In this document: in pieces, positions 1-7,475 of the stretch
Layout of the letters: the number at the start of each line of letters is the position of its first letter
How positions within the stretch are numbered: position 1 is the stretch's first letter
NCBI GenBank assembly: GCA_903868285.1
Contig: CAIPUP010000382.1
Coordinates: forward strand, 1 to 18,477
Source of the DNA: an uncultured beta proteobacterium
GTDB lineage: Bacteria; Pseudomonadota; Gammaproteobacteria; Burkholderiales; SG8-39
Reading direction: 5' to 3'
Length of the DNA stretch: 18,477 nt
Notes under the pieces: generated by a model
Database searches by the model: none
Told to the model about the DNA's origin: nothing
The model's input: the letters and a program-made list of their open reading frames with translations, nothing else
Program-made: the position numbers and the translations under genes

Positions 1-255
1 CAGCAACTGGGTGAGCGGCCGTTCGGGCATGGTGGAGGTTGGGACGCACAGCGCATGGACTGGTATGACCTGCGCGCCATGTTGCTATCGGCCCAGGCGG
101 TGACCACCGCTGCCTTGGCACGTCAGGAGAGCCGGGGCGCGCATCAGCGTGAGGACTTCCCTGGCTTGCTGGAAACATGGACCGTAAATCAGGTCATGCG
201 TCTGCATGACGACCAACTGCAGTTGCGGCATGAGCCCGTGGTGGAGGCAGCATGA
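1..255 (+). CDS. SdhA/FrdA-like FAD flavoprotein, C-terminal end (partial)
   Basis: Only the last 84 residues are in the window; the reading frame is open from base 1 to the TGA at 253-255. The tail carries the stretch RQESRGAHQREDFP, which matches the conserved C-terminal signature of succinate dehydrogenase/fumarate reductase flavoproteins and L-aspartate oxidase (an Arg-rich ESRGAH.R.D.P motif). Family members oxidise or reduce C4-dicarboxylates or related acids using FAD. The stop overlaps the start of the next gene (ATGA at 252-255), so the two are translationally coupled and probably form one complex. The partner has only a 2Fe-2S domain and a HyuB-type gene follows, so this is probably not the housekeeping SdhA but a specialised oxidoreductase. 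Its FAD-binding part lies upstream of the window and cannot be judged. Confidence 0.8.
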   Translation, partial: QQLGERPFGHGGGWDAQRMDWYDLRAMLLSAQAVTTAALARQESRGAHQREDFPGLLETWTVNQVMRLHDDQLQLRHEPVVEAA

Positions 256-635
256 GCGATCAGCGCGTGATCAAGAGCAAGGCCGGTGAGCCCGAAGCGC
301 AGGGCGTGGCGCAGCTGCTGGTGCAGCGCGGCGGGCCAGACGATGCAGCGCAAGTGGTTCGCTATGCCGTGCCGTTCGAGCCCGGGCAATCGGTGCTCGA
401 TGGTTTGCGCTGGGTGCGGGCCCATGTCGATCCCAGTCTGGCGTTCCGTTACTCCTGCATCAACGCCAATGCCTGCAAGGAATGCATGATGCAGCTCGAT
501 GGTAAGGTCATCTATGCCTGCACCGCACGCCTGGTGCCAGGCGAAATGCATCTGGCACCATTGGGCAACAAGACGCTGATCCGCGACCTGGTGTCGGAGA
601 TCGCCCCCCCGGAAGAGCGCTTGATCAGGGAGTGA
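252..635 (+). CDS. 2Fe-2S-only SdhB/FrdB N-domain-like electron transfer subunit
   Basis: This 127-residue protein resembles only the N-terminal 2Fe-2S ferredoxin domain of succinate dehydrogenase/fumarate reductase iron-sulfur subunits. Four cysteines lie at C69, C75, C78 and C90, in a context (YSCINANACKECMMQLDGK) like the SdhB cluster-binding loop. The first spacing is C-x5-C, one residue longer than the C-x4-C I know from SdhB and FrdB. The usual C-terminal domain with the 4Fe-4S and 3Fe-4S clusters is absent, and the protein ends naturally. A GGAGG at 243-247 precedes the ATG, which overlaps the stop of the flavoprotein gene. It probably passes electrons to or from that flavoprotein in the cytoplasm; the final acceptor is unknown. 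Confident of the domain, not of the reaction. Confidence 0.82.
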   Translation: MSDQRVIKSKAGEPEAQGVAQLLVQRGGPDDAAQVVRYAVPFEPGQSVLDGLRWVRAHVDPSLAFRYSCINANACKECMMQLDGKVIYACTARLVPGEMHLAPLGNKTLIRDLVSEIAPPEERLIRE

Positions 636-684
636 AGCCGCGGGGCTTTGCCCTGTCCCTGGAGATGAATCCGCGAGGAGGCGG

Positions 685-2544
685 ATGATGTCTAAAAAAA
701 GTCAATCAAAACAAAGGCTTACGAGAATTTCTCGCGCTGCCGCTGGCGCTGATTCGCGCGCTGCTGCTAGCGCCGATTCGCGCCGCCGGCGTGCGCCGGT
801 GAAGCGAGTGCCTGGCGCAAGCGCCCAGGCCGATGCGGTGCTGACCGAAATCATTCGCAATGGTGTGCTGGCGGTGACCGAGGACATGAAGACCAACCTC
901 ATGCGCACCGCCTACAACATGATCGTGTACGAGGCGCTCGACTTCACGGTCGGCCTGTACACCGCCGATGGCGACACGATCTCCATCGGTCTTGGTCTGC
1001 CGATGTTCATTCGCGGCATGGCCGAAACCGTGCGTGCCAAGCTGCGTCACTTCGGACTGAAGGGATTGCAACCGGGTGACATTCTGGTCACCAATGATGC
1101 CTACACCACCGGCAGTCATCTCAATCACTTCACCTTCAGTCTGCCGATTTTTCATCAGGGCGTACTCAGTGGCTGGGCCTGCTGCATGGCGCACTGGCCG
1201 GATGTCGGTGGCCAGCTCGGCGGCGTGACGACCGATATCTATTCCGAGGGAATACAGATCCCGATCGTGAAGTACCAGAAGGCCGGTGTGGTGAACGAGG
1301 ATCTGGTGCGCCTGATACGTACCAATGTGCGCATTCCGGATCGCGCCATGGGTGATCTGCGGGCGCAGATCACTGCGCTGAAAACCGGTGAACGCGGCTT
1401 TCTGGCACTGCTCGAGCGCTATGGTCGTGCGCCGGTGCTGTCGGCCATCAGCAACATCATGCAGCAGTCCGAGCGTGCGGCGCGGGCCCGCACCCGCAGC
1501 ATTCCTGATGGCGTGTATGAAGCCGAAGCCTTCATGGACGACGACAGTGTCGATCTCGGCAAGCCGATACCGATCAAGGTGCGGGTGATCAAACAGGGCG
1601 ACAGCATGACCGTCGACCTGAGTGATATCTCGCCGCAGGTGCGCGGCGGCTTCAACTCCGGTGCCACCACAGGCTATGGCTGCGCTCAGGTGGCCTACAA
1701 GTGCCTGACCTCGCCCACCGACTATCCGATCAATGAGGGCAGCTTTCGGGCGCTGCAGGTGAAGCTGGGCGAGGCCACTGTCGTCAGCGCCGTCAAGCCG
1801 GCAGCGATGCGGGTCTGGATGAGTTTTCCGATGACCGTGGTCGATGCCATTTTCAAGGCCATGGAGCAGGCCATTCCCGAGCGCACCATTGCCGCCCATC
1901 ATGCCGACCTGATGGTGGCGCAGTACAACGGCATCTCGCCGCGCGATGGGCGCTTCTACATCGGCGAGTTCGGCCCCTCGGGCGGTGGCTGGGGCGCCAA
2001 GCACAATGAAGATGGCGTGAGCGCGGTGGTATGCCTGAATGATGGCGACACGCATAACAGCCCGTGCGAGCAGATCGAAGCCAAGTTCCCGATCCTGTTC
2101 GAGCGCCATGCGCTGCGCCAGGACTCCGGTGGCGCCGGCCGCTGGCGCGGTGGTCTGGGCCTGGACAAGGTGGTGATCGCCCGCGCACCGATGAATCTGA
2201 ACATCCGTATCGAACGCACGCAGTGCCCGCCCTGGGGCCTGGCCGGTGGACATGCCGCGGCGGCCAACCGGGTATCGCTGCGCAAGGATGGTGTATGGCA
2301 TGACGATCTGCCCAATGGCAAGGTCTATGGTCATCGCATGCGTGCCGGCGATGGTTTTGGCGTGCATGCCGGTGGTGGTGGTGGCTGGGGTGCGCCGCAG
2401 TTGCGCGAACCGCAGCGGGTGGCGGATGACGTGCGCCAGGGTTATGTCAGTGTCGAGCGCGCGCGCGACACCTACGCCGTGGCGCTGTATGGGGATGGCA
2501 CGGTGGACGAGGCGGCAACCGCGCGCTTGCGTGCATCGCTGTGA
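685..2544 (+). CDS. Hydantoinase B/oxoprolinase family protein (HyuB-type)
   Basis: This 619-residue protein belongs to the HyuB family, whose members act with HyuA in ATP-dependent opening of hydantoin or 5-oxoproline rings; acetone and acetophenone carboxylase subunits are relatives. Family marks are NDAYTTGSH (D138, H145), HWPDVGG (H170, D173), a central region with FNSGATTGYG, and the glycine-rich tail GGGGGWGAPQLREP. GAGGAG at 675-680 supports the start at 685 (or the adjacent ATG at 688). Residues 1 to about 45 are a basic, low-complexity extension with a tandem AAAGADSR/AAASADSR repeat; the conserved part begins near residue 47. No HyuA gene is in the window; it may lie upstream of base 1. 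The gene is 49 bp from the 2Fe-2S gene and 20 bp from the TctC gene, so it is part of one operon. The substrate is unknown. Confidence 0.88.
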   Translation: MMSKKSQSKQRLTRISRAAAGADSRAAASADSRRRRAPVKRVPGASAQADAVLTEIIRNGVLAVTEDMKTNLMRTAYNMIVYEALDFTVGLYTADGDTISIGLGLPMFIRGMAETVRAKLRHFGLKGLQPGDILVTNDAYTTGSHLNHFTFSLPIFHQGVLSGWACCMAHWPDVGGQLGGVTTDIYSEGIQIPIVKYQKAGVVNEDLVRLIRTNVRIPDRAMGDLRAQITALKTGERGFLALLERYGRAPVLSAISNIMQQSERAARARTRSIPDGVYEAEAFMDDDSVDLGKPIPIKVRVIKQGDSMTVDLSDISPQVRGGFNSGATTGYGCAQVAYKCLTSPTDYPINEGSFRALQVKLGEATVVSAVKPAAMRVWMSFPMTVVDAIFKAMEQAIPERTIAAHHADLMVAQYNGISPRDGRFYIGEFGPSGGGWGAKHNEDGVSAVVCLNDGDTHNSPCEQIEAKFPILFERHALRQDSGGAGRWRGGLGLDKVVIARAPMNLNIRIERTQCPPWGLAGGHAAAANRVSLRKDGVWHDDLPNGKVYGHRMRAGDGFGVHAGGGGGWGAPQLREPQRVADDVRQGYVSVERARDTYAVALYGDGTVDEAATARLRASL

Positions 2545-2564
2545 GCATGAAGGGGGGAGTTGCT

Positions 2565-3554
2565 ATGCGTGTGAAATTGCATTGGTATGGCCTTGCGCTG
2601 TGTTTTTTTCTGGCGCTTGCCGGTCTTGTTCGCAGCACGCCGCTGCTGGCGCAGGGCTGGCCGAACAAGCCGGTGCGCTTGTTGATTCCGAATGGCGCCG
2701 GTGCACCGCCGGACATCGTCGCGCGCGCCTTGTCGCAGCCGCTGACGCAGGTGTTTGGCCAGGCCTTCGTGGTGGAGAACCGCGTTGGCGCCAACGGCAT
2801 CATCGCCATGGAGGCGCTGGCCAAGGCAGCACCGGATGGTCATGTGCTGTGCTTCACCCAGGGTGCGCCGATTTCGCTCAATCCTTATTTCTACAGCAAG
2901 CTGCCGTATGACCCGCAGCGTGACTTTTCGCCCGTGGTGAATGTCGGGGTGATTGCCGCCTCCATCGTCGGTGCAGCGGATCAGCCAGCCAACACTCTGC
3001 GCGAGCTGATCGAGCAGGCGCGCAGCAAGCCCGACAGCGTTGTCTGGGCCACCTGGGGCTCGGGCAGCTTCTCCGATCTGTATCGCGCCTGGGCCGAGAA
3101 CAGCTTCGGTGTGCGCTTTCGCGAGGTGCCCTACAAGACCTCGGAGCAGGCCTTCAATGCGGTATTGCGGGGCGAGGCCCATGTGCTGCTGAATGCCTCG
3201 GGCATGCTGGCGCCGCACGTCAAGGCGGGCAAGATCAAAGCCCTGGGCACCATCGGCGCGCGGCGCTTCGCCGGTCTGCCGGATGCGCCCTCATTCAGCG
3301 AGCTGGGCTACGACCTCGACTTCCGTGGCTGGGTCGGCTTGTTCGCACCGGCCAATACGCCGCGCGAGGTGATCACCCGGCTCAACGCCGAGATCAATCG
3401 TCAGATCGCCCAGCCCGGCTTTGTCGAGCGCTTCATGGCGGCGGCCTCGATCGAACCACGCGGTGGTTCGCCCGAGGACTTCGCTGCCTTTCTCAAGGTG
3501 GATCGTGAACTGGCCGGCCGGCTGATCAGGCTGGCCGGGGTAAAACCTCAATAA
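2565..3554 (+). CDS. Bug/TctC family periplasmic solute-binding receptor
   Basis: The protein is a 329-residue tripartite-tricarboxylate-type receptor. Family marks are WPNKPVRLLIPNGAGAPPDIVAR after the signal peptide, VENRVGANGIIA, and VPYKTSEQAFNAVLRGE in the second lobe. These proteins bind organic acids, aromatic acids or amides in the periplasm. I chose the ATG at 2565 because a strong GGGGGGAG (2552-2559) sits just before it. An in-frame GTG at 2541 would add eight residues ahead of the basic/hydrophobic signal peptide (MRVKLHWYGLALCFFLALAG), with cleavage likely near LLA/QGWP. It follows the HyuB-type gene by 20 bp and is the last gene of its operon. Its final codons form one arm of the terminator at 3541-3578. 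No TctA/TctB genes are nearby, the usual state of orphan Bug receptors. Confidence 0.9.
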   Translation: MRVKLHWYGLALCFFLALAGLVRSTPLLAQGWPNKPVRLLIPNGAGAPPDIVARALSQPLTQVFGQAFVVENRVGANGIIAMEALAKAAPDGHVLCFTQGAPISLNPYFYSKLPYDPQRDFSPVVNVGVIAASIVGAADQPANTLRELIEQARSKPDSVVWATWGSGSFSDLYRAWAENSFGVRFREVPYKTSEQAFNAVLRGEAHVLLNASGMLAPHVKAGKIKALGTIGARRFAGLPDAPSFSELGYDLDFRGWVGLFAPANTPREVITRLNAEINRQIAQPGFVERFMAAASIEPRGGSPEDFAAFLKVDRELAGRLIRLAGVKPQ

Positions 3555-3578
3555 GTTATTGATTTTATTGAGGTTTTA
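3541..3578. terminator. Bidirectional terminator formed by the ends of two convergent genes
   Basis: TAAAACCTCAATAA (3541-3554) and TTATTGAGGTTTTA (3565-3578) are perfect 14-bp inverted copies separated by 10 bp. The left arm is the last codons and stop of the plus-strand TctC gene, and the right arm is the last codons and stop of the minus-strand acyl-CoA dehydrogenase. The stem ends in T-rich sequence on both strands, so it could end transcription from either side. That it is a terminator is inferred from symmetry and position. Confidence 0.75.
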
Positions 3579-4716
3579 GGCCCATCAGTCCGGCGATGAC
3601 ATTGCGCTGTACCTGTGAGGTGCCAGCGGCAATGGTGGAGGAGCGGGCATCGCGATAGTGGCGCTGCATGTCGTATTCCATGTTGTAGCCAAACGCACCG
3701 AACACCTGCATGCCCTGGTTGGCCACCTTGACATAGGTTTCCGAGGACAGCAGCTTGGCCATGGAAATCTCGCGCAAGGCATCCTTGCCCTGCGACACCA
3801 GCCAGGCGGCACGCCAGGTCAGGGTGCGGGCTGCTTCCACCTCGGTGGCCAGATCGGCCAGCATGTGACCGATGGCCTGATTGCTGCCAATGGGGCGACC
3901 GAACTGCTTGCGCTCGCGGGCGTAGTCGACCGCCAGGTCGAGCGCAGCCTGGGCAGCACCGACATTGCCGGCGGCCGAGGTGATGCGCTCGACCTGCAAG
4001 CCTGAGAGCACCACATCCCAGCCCGCGTTCTCGGTGCCTACCAGCCGGTCGGCGGGTACCCGCACATTGTCGAGAAAGATTTCATAGGTACCGGTGCAAC
4101 GCCGGCCCAGCATGTCGAGCTTGCGCAGCTTCAAGCCCGGGGTGTCGTTATCGACCAGGAACAGTGACATGCCCTGACGGATATTGGCCTTGGGATCAGT
4201 ACGCACGTACAGGTTGATGACGGTGTTCTTGGCGCCCGAGCCAGTCGACCAGAGCTTCTGGCCATTGATCACATAGTGGTCGCCGTCGCGCACCGCCGTG
4301 GTTCGCATGGCGCCGATGTCGGTGCCGGCATCCGGCTCGGACATGGAAATTGAAAAGCGCACTTCACCCGAGAGCAGCTTGGGCAGCCAGAATTTCTTTT
4401 GTTCCTCGGAGCCTTTGCGCGCCACATTCAGACCGCAGAACACGCTGCCGGCATAGGCCATGTAGAAGTCGGCACTCTTGCGCGAGATTTCCTCGGCCAG
4501 GATCACCATGTCCATGACGCTGCCCCCCAGACCACCATAGGCCTCGGGGAAGGGCAGGGCCAGCAGGCCGAGGTCGACCCAGGACTGATACAGCTCGTAG
4601 GGATAGGCCTGCTCTTTGTCCAGGCGCCGGATGTAATCGGGCGTGGCGACCTTGTCCATCATCTTGCGCACGCTGTCTTGCAGCAGGGTCTGTTCTTCGC
4701 TGAGGCCGAAATCCAT
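3565..4716 (-). CDS. Acyl-CoA dehydrogenase family protein
   Basis: This 383-residue flavoprotein has the full acyl-CoA dehydrogenase fold: an N-terminal helical domain, a beta domain with SMSEPDAGTDIG (about 124-135) and NGQKLWSTGSG (151-161), and a C-terminal helical domain with RKQFGRPIG (269-277) and the HYRDARSSTIAAGTSQVQR ending. It would introduce an alpha,beta double bond into an acyl-CoA using FAD in the cytoplasm. At the place of the medium/short-chain catalytic glutamate (the EGT motif) it has A364-G-T. A glutamate at E243 (LQVERIT) aligns by eye with the catalytic glutamate of isovaleryl-CoA dehydrogenase (DLERLVL), so activity is probably kept in that manner. The start has only a weak ribosome site. 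It is the last gene of the minus-strand operon, 75 bp after a TctC gene. The acyl substrate is unknown. Confidence 0.92.
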   Translation of the reverse strand: MDFGLSEEQTLLQDSVRKMMDKVATPDYIRRLDKEQAYPYELYQSWVDLGLLALPFPEAYGGLGGSVMDMVILAEEISRKSADFYMAYAGSVFCGLNVARKGSEEQKKFWLPKLLSGEVRFSISMSEPDAGTDIGAMRTTAVRDGDHYVINGQKLWSTGSGAKNTVINLYVRTDPKANIRQGMSLFLVDNDTPGLKLRKLDMLGRRCTGTYEIFLDNVRVPADRLVGTENAGWDVVLSGLQVERITSAAGNVGAAQAALDLAVDYARERKQFGRPIGSNQAIGHMLADLATEVEAARTLTWRAAWLVSQGKDALREISMAKLLSSETYVKVANQGMQVFGAFGYNMEYDMQRHYRDARSSTIAAGTSQVQRNVIAGLMGLKPQ

Positions 4717-4791
4717 GGCGGTTCTTTACTTTCTGTTGCGGTGCTGCTGTTGAAGGAAAACGGTACTGCGATGCGTCGTTGGGGTTGGCTC

Positions 4792-5850
4792 TTATTCCGG
4801 CTGTATGCCGGCGGCACGCGCGATCTCAGCGAACTCGCGGATGTTGTTGCTGACTTCGCGGCGAAACTCTGCCGGCGGGTTGGCGACCGGCTCCACCCCC
4901 AGCGCAGCGATCCGCTCGCGTGTGGACGGATTGACCATGGCGCTGCGCACTTCGTTGTAGACGCGCCCCAGCAGATCGGCCGGCATATTGGCCGGACCAA
5001 ACATGGCGAACCAGCCGCCATCGAATTGATAGCTCCCCAAGCCAGCCTCGGCGGTGGTGGGCACGTCCGGCGCAACCGGATGGCGTGTTGCTTTGCTATA
5101 GGCCAATGCGCGCAGTTTGCCGGCGCGAATCTGATTCATTACCGCCGGCGGGGTAGAGAACATCATCGGGATTTCACCGCCCAACACCGCCGCAGCCGCC
5201 AGCCCGGCACCCTTATAGGGAACATGCAAAAGACTGGTGCCAGCGCGCTGATTGAACACCTCACCCGCAAGATGCAGCGTGTTGCCAATGCCGGGCGAGC
5301 CATAGGCCAGTTTGTTGCCGGGCTTTTTTGCCAGGGCGATCAGTTCGGCCAGGTTCTGCACCGGCACGCTCGCATTCACCACCAGGAACACCCCGCCCAG
5401 CGACACCAGACTCGTGACCGGCGTGAAGTCTTTCTCGGTGTCAAACGGCAGCTTCTTGTACATGGCCGGGCTGATGACAAAACCCGAGGAGGTCACCATG
5501 AGTGTGTAGCCATCCGGCGCCGACTTCGCCACCAACTCGGCACCGAGGATGCCGTTGGCCCCGGCACGGTTTTCCACCAGCCAGGGCTGGCCGGTTTGCT
5601 GCGCCAACTGCGCTGAGAGAATGCGCGCCAGAGAGTCCGGGCCGCCGCTGCCAAACGGCACGATTAGCCGCACCGGTTTGTTCGGCCAGTTGCCGCCCGC
5701 TGGTTGCGTCTGGGCCTGTGCCTGCGCCGACAAGCCTGCCGACATGCTGCTCAGCAGCAATGCCAGCAATGCCAGCAGTGCTCGATTCAGTTTGCTTGCG
5801 ATCAGCCGGGTAGAAAACCCAACTTGGTTACCGTGTTGCACTTGTTGCAT
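4792..5850 (-). CDS. Bug/TctC family periplasmic solute-binding receptor
   Basis: The protein is a 352-residue orphan receptor for an organic-acid-like ligand. Family marks are WPNKPVRLIVPFGSGGPDSLAR, VENRAGANGILGAELVAKSAPDGYTL, VPYKGAG and the C-terminal AAGIQPE. A longer in-frame start at 5943 would run into the fumarase coding region. The ATG at 5850 is preferred because GGAGGGGG lies just upstream on this strand. The N-terminus is long: about 20 residues, then a basic stretch and a strongly hydrophobic segment (RALLALLALLLSSMSAG), with cleavage likely near AQAQA. It lies 44 bp after fumarase and 75 bp before acyl-CoA dehydrogenase in the same direction, so it is probably co-transcribed with both. 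Confidence 0.9.
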   Translation of the reverse strand: MQQVQHGNQVGFSTRLIASKLNRALLALLALLLSSMSAGLSAQAQAQTQPAGGNWPNKPVRLIVPFGSGGPDSLARILSAQLAQQTGQPWLVENRAGANGILGAELVAKSAPDGYTLMVTSSGFVISPAMYKKLPFDTEKDFTPVTSLVSLGGVFLVVNASVPVQNLAELIALAKKPGNKLAYGSPGIGNTLHLAGEVFNQRAGTSLLHVPYKGAGLAAAAVLGGEIPMMFSTPPAVMNQIRAGKLRALAYSKATRHPVAPDVPTTAEAGLGSYQFDGGWFAMFGPANMPADLLGRVYNEVRSAMVNPSTRERIAALGVEPVANPPAEFRREVSNNIREFAEIARAAGIQPE

Positions 5851-5894
5851 GCCGTCCCCCTCCAGGTGTGGCCAAGTTCTAGCGATCGATGCTG

Positions 5895-7421
5895 TTACGC
5901 CACGTTCACCGGAATCTTGAATTCGCGAATGCGTTGCTGCCATTCAGCCGGACCGGTGTTGTGTACCGACACACCCTGTGCATCCACGGCCACTGTCACT
6001 GGCATGTCCTTGACCTCGAATTCATAGATCGCTTCCATGCCCAGATCACCAAAGGCGATGGTTTTTTGCTTGCGGATTGCCTTGGCCACCAGATAGGCCG
6101 CACCACCCACGGCCATGAGATAGGCCGCCTTGTGTTTCTTGATGGCCTCGATCGCCACCGGTCCGCGCTCGGCCTTGCCGATCATGCCGATAAGACCGGT
6201 CTTGGCCAGCATCATCTCGGTGAACTTGTCCATGCGGGTGGCGGTGGTCGGGCCGGCGGGTCCGACCACTTCCTCGCGCACCGGGTCGACCGGGCCGACG
6301 TAATAAATGACGCGATTGGTGAAGTCGGCTGGTACGGTTTCGCCCTTGGCCAGCATGTCCTCGATGCGTTTGTGCGCGGCATCGCGACCGGTCAGCATGC
6401 GTCCGTTGAGCAGCAGGATGTCACCCGGCTTCCAGGTGCCGACTTCTTCGCGCGTGAGCGTATCGAGGTTGACGCGCTTGGCAGCAGCAGAAGCAGTCCA
6501 GCCCACGCTCGGCCAGTCGTCCAGCGAGGGCGGCTCGAGCTCGGCCGGACCGGAGCCATCGAGTACGAAATGCACATGGCGGGTGGCGGCGCAGTTGGGA
6601 ATCATGGCCACCGGCTTGGATGCGGCGTGGGTCGGGTAATCGCTGATCTTCACATCCAGCACCGTCGACAGGCCACCCAGGCCCTGCGCGCCGATGCCCA
6701 GGGCATTGACCTTGGTATAGAGCTCGATACGCAGTTCCTCCAGCTTGCTGTTGGGGCCGCGTGCCAGCAGCTCGTGCATGTCCAGCGGCTCCATCAGCGA
6801 CTCTTTGGCCAGCAGCATGGCTTTCTCGGCCGTACCGCCCACACCGATGCCCAGCATGCCGGGCGGGCACCAGCCAGCGCCCATGGTCGGCACGGTCTTG
6901 AGTACCCAGTCCACCAGTGAGTCGGAAGGATTGAGCATGACGAACTTGGATTTGTTCTCCGAGCCGCCAACCTTGGCTGCCACCGTCACCTCCAGCGTAT
7001 CGCCGGGCACCAGCTGCATATGCACCACGGCTGGCGTGTTGTCCTGGGTGTTCTTGCGACTGAACAAGGGGTCCGACAAAACCGAGCCGCGCAGCACATT
7101 GTCGGGATGGGTGTAGGCACGATGCACGCCTTCATTGATGGCATCGGTGACCGAGCCCTTGAAGCCCTCCCAGCGCACGTTCATGCCAACCTTCAGGAAT
7201 ACGTTGACGATGCCGGTGTCCTGGCAGATCGGCCGATGGCCCTCGGCACACATGCGCGAGTTGGTGAGGATCTGCGCAATGGCATCCTTGGCGGCGGGCG
7301 ATTGTTCGCGCTCCCAGGCACGCGCCAGATGCTGGATGAAATCCTTGGGATGGTAGTAGCTGATGAACTGCAATGCATCGGCGACGGATTGGATCAGGTC
7401 TTCTTGCTTGATCACGCTCAT
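5895..7421 (-). CDS. Class I (4Fe-4S) fumarate hydratase, single-chain
   Basis: This 508-residue protein carries both halves of class I fumarases on one chain: the alpha-type part (residues 1 to about 300) and the beta-type part (about 320-508). It would interconvert fumarate and L-malate in the cytoplasm. Three cysteines fit the iron-sulfur ligands: C66 (RPICQDTG), C185 (GAGWCPPG) and C277 (IPNCAATRH). The beta part shows GDILLLNGRMLTGRDAAHKR and VGPAGPTTATRMDKF. Such enzymes are oxygen-labile, and relatives include tartrate dehydratase and mesaconase, so a different C4/C5 hydroxyacid substrate is possible. Single-chain length and motif order favour fumarase (FumA/FumB type). The ribosome site before 7421 is weak. 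It lies between a UPF0114 gene and a TctC gene in one minus-strand run. Confidence 0.93.
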   Translation of the reverse strand: MSVIKQEDLIQSVADALQFISYYHPKDFIQHLARAWEREQSPAAKDAIAQILTNSRMCAEGHRPICQDTGIVNVFLKVGMNVRWEGFKGSVTDAINEGVHRAYTHPDNVLRGSVLSDPLFSRKNTQDNTPAVVHMQLVPGDTLEVTVAAKVGGSENKSKFVMLNPSDSLVDWVLKTVPTMGAGWCPPGMLGIGVGGTAEKAMLLAKESLMEPLDMHELLARGPNSKLEELRIELYTKVNALGIGAQGLGGLSTVLDVKISDYPTHAASKPVAMIPNCAATRHVHFVLDGSGPAELEPPSLDDWPSVGWTASAAAKRVNLDTLTREEVGTWKPGDILLLNGRMLTGRDAAHKRIEDMLAKGETVPADFTNRVIYYVGPVDPVREEVVGPAGPTTATRMDKFTEMMLAKTGLIGMIGKAERGPVAIEAIKKHKAAYLMAVGGAAYLVAKAIRKQKTIAFGDLGMEAIYEFEVKDMPVTVAVDAQGVSVHNTGPAEWQQRIREFKIPVNVA

Positions 7422-7475
7422 GCGCTGGCTCGTTGGGGTTGGTTGATGGAACAGTGCGCGTTGATTTAGCGGCTA

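Noticed and set aside
706..2367. Very long minus-strand open frame (553 codons) opposite the HyuB-type gene
   Set aside because: It is a shadow of a GC-rich coding region; its translation is rich in His, Arg and Ala with no domain motifs, while the plus strand shows clear HyuB motifs and a ribosome site.
4399..5616. Plus-strand open frame of 405 codons opposite acyl-CoA dehydrogenase and TctC
   Set aside because: It spans two real minus-strand genes and their gap, which indicates chance openness from GC-rich codon use.
5851..5943. Longer start for the TctC gene at 5943
   Set aside because: It would overlap the fumarase 3' end and put 31 residues before the signal peptide; GGAGGGGG points to the ATG at 5850.
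5889..6920. Plus-strand open frame of 343 codons opposite fumarase
   Set aside because: The minus strand encodes an intact class I fumarase with all cluster cysteines; the plus translation has no recognisable features.
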